In this document: piece by piece, positions 1 through 5,574 of the stretch
Position numbering within the stretch: the stretch's first letter is position 1
Layout: every line of letters begins with the position of its first letter
Source: Chloroflexota bacterium
GTDB taxonomy: Bacteria; Chloroflexota; Dormibacteria; Dormibacterales; Dormibacteraceae
Length of the DNA stretch: 5,574 nt
Direction of reading: 5' to 3'
Assembly: GCA_005879675.1 (NCBI GenBank)
Contig: VBJE01000298.1
Location: forward strand, 1 to 5,574
Notes under the pieces: generated by a model
Seen by the model: the letters and a program-made list of their open reading frames with translations, nothing else
Database searches by the model: none
What the model was told of the DNA's origin: nothing
Translations under genes and position numbers: made by a program

Positions 1-95
1 AGGTCATCCTGGCGGGCGACCGCGTCGAGTTCGTCCCCCCCGATACTCCGGTGTTCAGCCGGCGGCGATGGGGCGAGAGGCGCTGGGCCGCCTGA
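1..95 (+). CDS. Possible C-terminal tail of an unidentified plus-strand gene (5' partial)
   Basis: A frame open from the left edge (first full codon at 3) encodes 30 residues and stops at TGA 93-95. It starts VILAGDRVEFVPPDTP and ends in an Arg/Trp-rich tail. The GDRVxFVP stretch resembles the end of PxpB/KipI-type (5-oxoprolinase/allophanate hydrolase-like) proteins, but 30 residues are too few to assign a family. If real, it overlaps the end of the convergent membrane-protein gene by about 40 nt, tail to tail. It could equally be a chance open frame in GC-rich DNA. Confidence 0.25.
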   Translation, partial: VILAGDRVEFVPPDTPVFSRRRWGERRWAA

Positions 96-402
96 CGCGG
101 CGCACAGCCAGGGCGATCCCGAGCATCCAGGCCCATTGGGCGGCGGCGCCGAGGCCCACGTAGCCGGACGCCCCGCTGAGCTGGGCCTGGTCCAGGCAGG
201 CCCCTTCGCCGGTCACGCAGCCGGGCGCCACGAACCACAGGATCCAGATCACGAACACGGCCGCGACGAAGCCGATCGAGATGACGCCGGTGGAGATGAA
301 AGTCAGGAGCGGGTGCGATCGGCGCAGCCCAAGACCGATCGCTCCCGCAGTCAGCGCGAGATCAAGTTCGCAGGCGAGGAGCGCGAGGAGCGGAACCGCC
401 AT
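55..402 (-). CDS. Small three-helix membrane protein, function unknown
   Basis: This encodes a 115-residue hydrophobic protein that I do not recognise. Three membrane segments are visible: about residues 3-26, 32-58 (rich in I, V, F and W) and 80-100, followed by a basic tail RRVRRPSASR that would sit in the cytoplasm. The loop between helices 2 and 3 has two cysteines (C62 and C69), which could form a disulfide if the loop is extracytoplasmic. The ATG at 402-400 is the first start in the frame. It has no well-spaced Shine-Dalgarno: GGTGA directly abuts the ATG, so translation may be weak or leaderless. The gene is divergent from the secreted-protein gene across 97 nt. Clear helices separated by loops, against arginine-rich nonsense on the opposite strand, make this the better reading of the region. 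Confidence 0.62.
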   Translation of the reverse strand: MAVPLLALLACELDLALTAGAIGLGLRRSHPLLTFISTGVISIGFVAAVFVIWILWFVAPGCVTGEGACLDQAQLSGASGYVGLGAAAQWAWMLGIALAVRRVRRPSASRPIAAG

Positions 403-460
403 TCACCGCTAGAACGCGCATTCGCCGCTGTTCGCTGATCGGGAGTACGCTTTCGCCGCT
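401..460. repeat. Three imperfect 10-bp direct repeats in the divergent intergenic region
   Basis: ATTCACCGCT (401-410), ATTCGCCGCT (420-429) and TTTCGCCGCT (451-460) lie in the gap between the divergent genes. The first overlaps the start codon of the membrane-protein gene. The spacings are 19 and 31 nt, so they are not all on one helical face. They could be regulator sites or simple remnants of duplication. No convincing -35/-10 pair was seen nearby. Confidence 0.4.
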
Positions 461-483
461 CCACGGCCCGGTCGGCGCTCATG

Positions 484-493
484 GGAGGAAGGC
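484..493 (+). promoter_or_regulatory. Strong Shine-Dalgarno for the secreted-protein gene
   Basis: A purine run (GGGAGGAAGG) lies 6-15 nt upstream of the ATG at 500, an ideal ribosome-binding arrangement. It fixes the start at 500, which is also the start that gives a proper signal peptide. It is the best ribosome-binding site in the window. Confidence 0.8.
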
Positions 494-499
494 CAGCAC

Positions 500-2107
500 A
501 TGAAGCGAAGGCTTTACGCATCAAGCATCGCCACGCTGCTCGCGCTATGGCTGTCGAACGGCGCAGCGCTGGCGAGCGACCCCATCAACAGCAACAACGC
601 GCTGAGCGAGAACGGAGGCGGGTGCTACTCGCCGCCGATCGTCCAGTCGAGCGCCTTCGACATGCTGCCCGCCGTGAACCCGGAGTGGGCGCCGGTCGTG
701 AACGGCAGCTCGCCGTTTTCGGCACCGGTCCTCGTCCACGGGACTGCGGTCGACTCCCACGTCTCGAAGCAGGACTTTCCCGCGGGGCACGTCACGTTCG
801 ACCAGAACACGGAGATCGAGCTCGACGCGGCTGACTCAGGATTCCTGGCGACCGGCAACCTGGCCCCCTCGAACCTGGAGGGCGGCCTCGGCACGCTCGA
901 GCTCGAGTGGGAGATCGGGAGCTACCCGGCCTGGGCGTGGGCGGGCGAAGGCGATCGCGTGGTCGCGCTAGGCCGGTGGATCTTCGACTGCGGGCATCCC
1001 GACCCCGTCCCGGGTCATAAGGCCGGGACGAGCATTCCGTGCCTGACCGCCGCGGACCAGCCCGCCGGCGTGCCGTGTGTGGGCGCCGTCTTCAACTACC
1101 GCAGCGAGCTGCACCCTCCGCAGGCGGTGGCGGTGATCAGGTCCGGCAAGGCGGCCAAGCTCGACTCCACGGGCCGCGCGGTGCCGGTCACGCAGGCTGA
1201 CGTGTTCGTCAGCCCGGACGGCGGCGGCAGTGGTGACGCGTGCGTCGTGACGCATAAGACATCGCTCAACGCGATCCTCGGCGCGCCCTGCTTTCCGCTG
1301 GCGGCGCCGCTTGCTTTGATCCCCGTCGGGGGCGTCAGCCCGCTGAACTCGAGAGACTTCTCGTTCGACGTTCCCCTGCCCGCCGTCCCAGGCGGACGGG
1401 ACCCTGTGCTGCGGGCCCTGCCCCGCGCCACCACGCCGGTCCCCGCGGGTCTCGACGTGACGCCGGTGCTGGACGGCGCCGACCCGCACTACCACGTGAC
1501 CGTGCGGATGACGCAATCGGTAGGTGGCCACCTACCCACCGGCTTCGCGGCGACGCTGCTCGCCGGGTGGCGGCACGCACCCTCCTCCCCGCTTGTCCAC
1601 CTGCGCGTCGTGGTCGATGGGGTTGTCGTCAACGCCCCACTCAAGACACCGCTGACCGGTCTGCCCGTGCCGGCCGGCTGGACGGCGCAAGCAAGCGTCA
1701 ACGGCGAGTGGCAGGAGATCGGAGGCCTGGGCGGGGTCAGCGGCGCGTCAACCGGCCAGCTCCTGGCGACTCCGGCCACCTTCGAGCAGTACGTGCCGCG
1801 CTCGGGCGGCATAAGCATCAAGGTCGATGCCGCCAGCACCAACTGCGTGAACACGCTGTTCGCGAAGTCGTTGCTCACCGACCTGATCGGGTTCGGGTTC
1901 AACCCCGCGGACCAGTCGACCCTGCCCGGCGCCCTCGCGCGCGGGCTCGCCTGCCTCAGCGCCGAGGAGCGGGATGCCGGGTCGGTCGAATTGAGCTTCC
2001 AGGCGCCGACGTTCGGCGTGAGCGAGACCGCCTACTCGGTGACCAGCAGCAACGGCGCTTACACGCTGAGGTTCCGGATCGAGCGCGTGGAGGACGAAGA
2101 CTCCTAG
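500..2107 (+). CDS. Secreted beta-rich protein with DCGH and ELHPP motifs, function unknown
   Basis: The product has 535 residues. Residues 1-26 form a signal peptide: basic MKRR, a hydrophobic core, then an AxA-type site (ALA before S26), so export by Sec is expected. The mature part is rich in beta-forming stretches, Pro and Gly, with no later membrane helix or sorting signal. The most distinctive element is GDRVVALGRWIFDCGH (151-166), followed about 37 residues later by ELHPPQAVAV (203-212). D163, H166, E203 and H205 look like a possible metal or active-site cluster. The same kind of pairing (GxWxxDCGH, then ELHP) is, from memory, seen in uncharacterised secreted proteins of soil bacteria. 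There are eight cysteines (42, 164, 181, 193, 248, 264, 449, 485), all in the mature chain, compatible with four disulfides. The C-terminus is acidic (EDEDS). The gene appears monocistronic. No enzymatic function can be assigned. Confidence 0.87.
   Translation: MKRRLYASSIATLLALWLSNGAALASDPINSNNALSENGGGCYSPPIVQSSAFDMLPAVNPEWAPVVNGSSPFSAPVLVHGTAVDSHVSKQDFPAGHVTFDQNTEIELDAADSGFLATGNLAPSNLEGGLGTLELEWEIGSYPAWAWAGEGDRVVALGRWIFDCGHPDPVPGHKAGTSIPCLTAADQPAGVPCVGAVFNYRSELHPPQAVAVIRSGKAAKLDSTGRAVPVTQADVFVSPDGGGSGDACVVTHKTSLNAILGAPCFPLAAPLALIPVGGVSPLNSRDFSFDVPLPAVPGGRDPVLRALPRATTPVPAGLDVTPVLDGADPHYHVTVRMTQSVGGHLPTGFAATLLAGWRHAPSSPLVHLRVVVDGVVVNAPLKTPLTGLPVPAGWTAQASVNGEWQEIGGLGGVSGASTGQLLATPATFEQYVPRSGGISIKVDAASTNCVNTLFAKSLLTDLIGFGFNPADQSTLPGALARGLACLSAEERDAGSVELSFQAPTFGVSETAYSVTSSNGAYTLRFRIERVEDEDS
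1519..1536. repeat. Perfect 18-bp palindrome inside the secreted-protein gene
   Basis: GGTAGGTGGCCACCTACC is perfectly self-complementary with no loop. It covers codons 340-346 of the secreted protein (SVGGHLP) and uses GTA and CTA codons, which are sparse in this GC-rich gene, at paired positions. A zero-loop palindrome suits dimeric protein binding better than an RNA hairpin. Confidence 0.7.
2104..2107. other. CTAG palindrome serving as both convergent stop codons
   Basis: The plus-strand gene stops with TAG at 2105-2107, and the minus-strand gene stops with TAG read from 2106 to 2104. The two coding regions therefore overlap by four bases and leave no room for an intergenic terminator. 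Any termination signal must lie within the opposing coding sequence. Confidence 0.85.
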
Positions 2108-2685
2108 GTCGCGGGGAGCGGAGCCGGCCGCGCGAGCAGGCGGATGCTGAAGACCAGCACGAACGCCAGGAAGGCGAGAGGCGCGACCTGGTCGAGGGCG
2201 GTGACGCCGAACGGGCTCACGAGCGCCCGGAGGACGCACGCGGCCGCGACGACGTAGGCAAGCGCTCGCAGCCACATCGATTCGGCCAGCGTGGCGGCGA
2301 CCAGGAACAGCGCCACCGAGATGAACAGCGCCGAGTCGGCGACGTCCTCGAGGAGCGTCAGCGGATGCGCGGCGCCCGGCGCGGCAACGATGACCAGCGG
2401 CACGATGTTCGTGATCAGCTCGACGGCGACGAACAGGAACAGCGCGGGCCTCAACCATCGATTCGGCGCCAGGGAAAGCCCGAACGCCACGAAGGGCACG
2501 AGGGCGAGCGCGCCAACCACCTGCTGCAGGACGACGATCCCCGAGTGGGCGCGATAGAAGGCCGTGATCGCGGCCTCGGAGTCGGCCGCCGTCGGCAGCG
2601 ATGCCATGGCGGCGCTGACCAGCAGGAGGACTGCGAAGGCGATCCCCCATGCCCCGGCGGCGCGCCCACCGAGGAAGCGCGTCAC
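2104..2685 (-). CDS. Six-helix membrane protein (DUF4386-like)
   Basis: Reading from the GTG at 2685-2683 gives 193 residues. Six hydrophobic segments are visible, at about residues 10-30, 48-72, 78-101, 117-134, 141-160 and 167-186, with a short basic N-terminus (VTRFLGGR). The first loop, PTAADSEAAITAFYRAHSG, resembles the extracytoplasmic loop of DUF4386-type integral membrane proteins, whose function is unknown. The GTG is preferred over an ATG 63 codons upstream because the extra N-terminus would be arginine/serine/proline-rich and overlap the sensor gene's coding frame. GGAG lies 11 nt before the GTG, and the GTG overlaps a TGA in another frame (GTGA), typical of translational coupling to an upstream gene. 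It is the last gene of the minus-strand string. Confidence 0.77.
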   Translation of the reverse strand: MTRFLGGRAAGAWGIAFAVLLLVSAAMASLPTAADSEAAITAFYRAHSGIVVLQQVVGALALVPFVAFGLSLAPNRWLRPALFLFVAVELITNIVPLVIVAAPGAAHPLTLLEDVADSALFISVALFLVAATLAESMWLRALAYVVAAACVLRALVSPFGVTALDQVAPLAFLAFVLVFSIRLLARPAPLPAT

Positions 2686-3973
2686 CGGGCGACCAGCTCC
2701 GCCGCCTGCCAAGGGCGATGCGTCCGATGTTCGTCTGTCCGACGCGCAGGGGGATGACAAGCGCGGCGTCGCCGTTCCAGGCGCCGGACACGTAGCTGGG
2801 GCGGTCGTCCGTGGCTCCGTCCAGGAAGAGCGCGGCGCCAAGCGCGTCCGCGCCCTCACGCGCCGTTCGGACAAGGCGCTCGGCGAGCCTTTCTCCGTCG
2901 ATGACGTCCACCACCGCGCCGACCTCGTTCTCGAGCGACTCCATCAGGCGCTCGAGGTCTCGCGTGTCCTTGAAACGCTTGTCGACCAGCTTCTGCAGGG
3001 CGTTGCGCACGGGCGTGAACATGGTCGCGATCAGCGCCACCGTGATGATGATCGCGGCGTCCGAGGACTGGCCGGTGAGCGCAACGAAGAGACGCTGCAG
3101 CGTGGCGGTGAAAGCTGTGTACAGCCCGGCGAGGATCGCGGTCATCGCGATGTAGACGATCGCGCGCCTGATGATCAGGTCGATCTCGTAGAGCCCGTAG
3201 CCGAGGATCGCCGTGCCGGCGGCGATGGGTATCAGCGCGTACGTCAGGGTGAAGACGAGAAACTCGGCGTCGTTCTTGAGCAGGTCGTGGTTGTAGATGT
3301 TGATCGCGATGTCACCGACGAACGCGAACACGACGACTGCCGCGGCCGCGGCCATCCACTTCACCTGCTGCCGCAGCACGGCGCTTCCTCGTCGCCAGCG
3401 CAGCGCCAGAGCGGCGAGCCCCGCCACCGCGGACGCCACCGTGAACAGCACGCCCACGTCGCCGATGTCGAAGTCGCTCGACGTTTGAGTGTTCACCGCA
3501 TCGCTGTAGAGGCGCAGCAACAGCCCGAGCACCGCGGCCGCGGCAGCAAACAGCCAGCGCCGCGAGAGGAGGCGCCCGTCGGGAAATAGAAGAAGCCCGA
3601 GGGTCAGCGGGAGAAAGATGCCGCCCTGGACAAGCAGGTGCGAGACGCCCTGGGCAAACCCCGCCGCGGGCAGCGACCAGCCTGGCGCATGCGAAAGCTC
3701 GTCGTACGCAGCCAGGACCACGGCGCCCGCCGTGGCGACGCCGGACAGGGTGAACGTCCAGCCGACGGCGTGATGCGGGTGCTGGGAGACGATCAGCGCG
3801 CCGACGACCGAAAAGGCGCCCGCCCCGATGAACGCGACCACCGTGCTCCAGATCGCCTCGGGAGGCAGCGGCGCTCGCAGGCGCTGCGAGAGCATCAGGA
3901 CGGTCAGGGCTATGAACGCAACCGTGAGCCCGGTGCCGGTCCAGCCCAGCCACCGCGCGCTGCGGGCGGTCAT
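2682..3973 (-). CDS. Membrane sensor of histidine-kinase type, kinase half missing, probably frameshifted
   Basis: From the ATG at 3973-3971, about 420 residues are coherent. There are roughly ten membrane helices up to residue 320, including LFPDGR (129-134), often seen in these sensors. Next comes the linker PVRNALQKLVDKRF (321-334), typical of actinobacterial and Chloroflexi NarL-family sensor kinases, then a charged helix and a partial GAF-like domain (about 355-423). No phospho-accepting His (HisKA_3) or ATPase domain follows. After ...GRIALGRR (about 2702) the frame becomes Arg/Ala/Gly-rich shadow sequence and stays open to 1748, so a literal translation would be 741 residues. The adjacent frame reads QAAELVAR then TGA at 2684-2682, overlapping the next gene's GTG. 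I therefore place the likely original end there; joining needs a one-base gain or two-base loss. The start overlaps the protease stop (ATGA). A signalling role is inferred, but kinase activity is not possible from this copy. Confidence 0.72.
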
Positions 3974-4815
3974 GGTGCCGAGTAAGCAGGAGCGGCGGCC
4001 GGCGCGGGCTGTGCACCGGCGTAGCCGAGCCTGCCCCTGGTCGCGACAACGAGCACCACCGCGAGGATGACGAAAGCGATCACCGGCGCGACCTCGTTGT
4101 TTTTCGCGGCCGGGAAGAGTTCGCCCGTCAGTCCCTGCGAGAAATTGATGCTCGCGTGGACGAGGATGGCCATCAGGATGCTGCCGCCGGTGTGGTTGTA
4201 GACCCAGGTGATCACGACCGAGAACGCGACCGCCGCCAGGAAGAAGACCGCGACTCCGCTGAAGCTCAGCTGTCCGTTGACGCTCGACCAATCGGGCCGG
4301 AAGTAGTTGGGCAGGCGCCATGCGGCCCACACGAGGCCGAGGACGACCGTGCCGGCGAGCGGCCCCCAGCGCTGCTGCAAGCGCGGCAGCGCAAAGCCGC
4401 GCCAGCCAGGCTCCTCGGTCAGCGGCCCGCCGATGATCAGCAGCACGACATACAACACCGGGTACAGCACGATCGAGCCGATATCGGGCGCCTTGAACGA
4501 TCCCAGAGCGCCGGGCACGAAGATGATGCCCGTGATGTAGAGAAGCGGCACGCCGACCAGGGCGAAGGCGTACCAGACGAGCCCCACCCGCCACTGAACC
4601 ATCCGTCTCAGCAGCTGCTTGATGCCAGATCGCCCGACCACGACCCCGGACATGACGATCGCTGCGATCAGCGGACCGAAGTCGCCTGGCAGGGTCCTCC
4701 CATCGATGTCGGGGAGCGGGAACAGGATCAGGAAGACGATCACGAAGGCCCAGGTCCACGCGAACGCGATGACGAAGAAGGAAACGAGCGGCCTTCGGCG
4801 GAGGAGGGCGACCAC
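3970..4815 (-). CDS. CPBP-family (Abi/CAAX-like) intramembrane metalloprotease, atypical motif 2
   Basis: This is a 281-residue polytopic protein with about eight hydrophobic segments (near 10-32, 46-62, 78-101, 113-131, 152-170, 185-206, 210-226, 241-259) and an Ala/Pro-rich tail. CPBP proteases are Rce1-related membrane metal enzymes involved in prenyl-protein or peptide processing and bacteriocin self-immunity; the substrate here is unknown. Motif 1 is present as EEPGWR (134-139), and motif 3, HxxxN, as HASIN (220-224). Motif 2, normally WHLP, reads WRLP: Arg167 (CGC, 4317-4315) replaces the expected metal-site His, one transition away from CAC. The protein may therefore be inactive. The start is GTG 4815-4813, 20 nt after the oxidoreductase stop and without a clear Shine-Dalgarno, suggesting coupling to the upstream gene. 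Its stop TGA overlaps the sensor ATG. Confidence 0.92.
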   Translation of the reverse strand: MVALLRRRPLVSFFVIAFAWTWAFVIVFLILFPLPDIDGRTLPGDFGPLIAAIVMSGVVVGRSGIKQLLRRMVQWRVGLVWYAFALVGVPLLYITGIIFVPGALGSFKAPDIGSIVLYPVLYVVLLIIGGPLTEEPGWRGFALPRLQQRWGPLAGTVVLGLVWAAWRLPNYFRPDWSSVNGQLSFSGVAVFFLAAVAFSVVITWVYNHTGGSILMAILVHASINFSQGLTGELFPAAKNNEVAPVIAFVILAVVLVVATRGRLGYAGAQPAPAAAPAYSAP

Positions 4816-4835
4816 GCTGGCAGGATTGTGGGCGC

Positions 4836-5574
4836 CTAGGAGGCGACCCGCAACCCCAGCCTCGGAAAGACCTCCTCGGCGAACCTCTTGATCGCGCCGC
4901 CTTCGGCCGCGTTGGGCAGGTTGACGATGAAGTACTCGATGCCCGCCTCGGCGTAGTCGTTGACGATCTCGGCGATGCGCTCGGCGTCCCCGTGCAGCGG
5001 GTGCCAGGCGCGGATGTAGTCCTCGTCCTTACCCGTCCGGCGGGCGTGGTCGGCCACAACGCGGTCGATCTCCCGGTTGTCGCCGAGGATGGTGTAGAAC
5101 TCGACCGTCTTCAGGATCGAGTCGTAGTCGCGACCCACCGTGTCGCAGTGCTCGCGCAGCACATCCAGCTTGTGCCGCACCGTTGGGATGTCGGCGTTGA
5201 AGTTGCAGGCGTCGCCGTACTGGGCCACCAGCTTGAGGGTGACCTTCTCCCCCGCGCCGCAGTAGCGGCCCTCGAACGTGGCCTCGTCCTGGGTCCACAT
5301 CGCCTTGATGACCTGCAGCGACTCGCGCAGCATGCGCAGGCGCTCGGGCGCGTCCCGGTACTCGTAGCCGTACGCGTCGTACTCATGCTGATACCACCCG
5401 GCGCCTATCCCGAGGATGAGGCGGCCGTGGCTCATGACGTCTATGCAGCTCGCCATCTTCGCCAGCAGCGAGGGCGGCCGGTAGCTGTTGCAGGTGACCA
5501 TCTGGCCGAGCCGGATCGTCCGCGTGTCGCGCGCGAGGCCGGCCATCGAGGTCCAGCACTCGAACACCGACTCC
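4836..5574 (-). CDS. LLM-class F420-dependent oxidoreductase (Rv1855c-like), N-terminus outside the window
   Basis: The frame enters from the right edge and ends at TAG 4838-4836; about 245 residues are visible and roughly 60-70 N-terminal residues are missing. The fold is the luciferase-like TIM barrel. It shows the TIGR03560/Rv1855c-type signatures RLGQMVTCNSYRPPSLLAKM, VMSHGRLILGIGAGW, the HEYDAYGYEY segment, GEKVTLKLVAQYGDACNF and, near the end, AGIEYFIVNLP. Family members use reduced F420 (or flavin) for hydride transfer in the cytosol; the substrate cannot be deduced. Between FEGRY and CGAGEKVT the family usually has about 20-25 residues with the pattern INEPKPxQxPHPPxWIGG. These are absent here, in frame (junction about 5255-5264), so folding or cofactor binding may be impaired. 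A GTG at 5567 is in frame but lies inside the conserved domain and is not the real start. The gene heads a string that continues into the protease gene. Confidence 0.92.
   Translation of the reverse strand, partial: ESVFECWTSMAGLARDTRTIRLGQMVTCNSYRPPSLLAKMASCIDVMSHGRLILGIGAGWYQHEYDAYGYEYRDAPERLRMLRESLQVIKAMWTQDEATFEGRYCGAGEKVTLKLVAQYGDACNFNADIPTVRHKLDVLREHCDTVGRDYDSILKTVEFYTILGDNREIDRVVADHARRTGKDEDYIRAWHPLHGDAERIAEIVNDYAEAGIEYFIVNLPNAAEGGAIKRFAEEVFPRLGLRVAS

Noticed and set aside
896..907. CTCGAGCTCGAG tandem palindrome
   Set aside because: It encodes Leu-Glu-Leu-Glu with the preferred CTC and GAG codons in the secreted protein; codon usage explains it.
2050..2160. A bidirectional terminator between the convergent genes
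   Set aside because: The genes overlap at CTAG, and I saw no GC stem followed by a T run on either strand near the junction.
1567..2757. A 396-codon plus-strand reading frame overlapping the end of the secreted-protein gene
   Set aside because: It is dominated by Arg, Gly, Asp and Glu without domain features, and both the secreted protein and the convergent membrane protein explain the region better.
2686..2874. A 63-residue N-terminal extension of the six-helix membrane protein from an ATG at 2874
   Set aside because: The extension is Arg/Ser/Thr/Pro-rich and lies over the coherent sensor frame; the GTG at 2685 gives a proper short basic N-terminus.
3340..3543. Two CCGCGGCCGCGG palindromes (3340-3351 and 3532-3543)
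   Set aside because: Both encode poly-alanine stretches in membrane helices of the sensor and are explained by GCG/GCC alanine codons.
2564..3589. A 341-codon plus-strand reading frame opposite the sensor gene
   Set aside because: It is Arg/Glu/Asp/His-rich low-complexity shadow of membrane-helix codons; the opposite strand has clear helices and family motifs.
1748..5059. A minus-strand reading frame of 1103 codons spanning several genes
   Set aside because: Only its middle part (3973 to about 2702) is a coherent protein, the sensor. The rest overlaps better-supported genes and reads as Arg/Ala/Gly/Pro-rich shadow sequence typical of high-GC DNA.

Overview
The window is GC-rich with dense coding, frequent GTG starts and long spurious antisense reading frames. 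Together with an F420-type luciferase-like monooxygenase and a multi-pass sensor of the kind common in soil actinobacteria, this suggests a high-GC actinomycete-like chromosome (Actinomycetota, possibly Thermoleophilia; Chloroflexota not excluded). The lineage is inferred from style, not from a marker gene. I see no rRNA, tRNA, CRISPR array, transposase or plasmid/phage hallmark.

Layout. At the left edge there may be the last 30 codons of a plus-strand gene (to 95), tail-to-tail with a small three-helix membrane protein on the minus strand (55-402). A short divergent intergenic gap (403-499) with three copies of a 10-bp repeat and a strong Shine-Dalgarno leads into a 535-aa secreted beta-rich protein on the plus strand (500-2107). 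This protein carries a conspicuous DCGH...ELHPP motif pair and eight cysteines. It ends inside the palindrome CTAG, which is simultaneously the stop codon of the convergent minus-strand gene.

The right two thirds is a compact minus-strand gene string, read right to left: an F420-dependent LLM-class oxidoreductase (4836 to the window edge, N-terminus missing), a CPBP/Abi-type intramembrane protease (3970-4815, 20-nt gap), a polytopic sensor-histidine-kinase front half (from 3973, ATGA overlap with the protease) and a six-helix membrane protein (2104-2685, GTG start overlapping a TGA). The spacing argues for one transcription unit.

Oddities. Three consecutive genes in this unit carry lesions. 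The oxidoreductase lacks a segment of about 20-25 residues normally found in its family. The protease has Arg where the second catalytic-motif His is expected. The sensor loses its kinase half and probably its reading frame just before the next gene. These may be real decay/divergence or consensus errors in an assembled genome; only reads or close relatives can decide. The secreted protein and the operon are the most interesting biology. I did not find a clear-cut, wholly new system.
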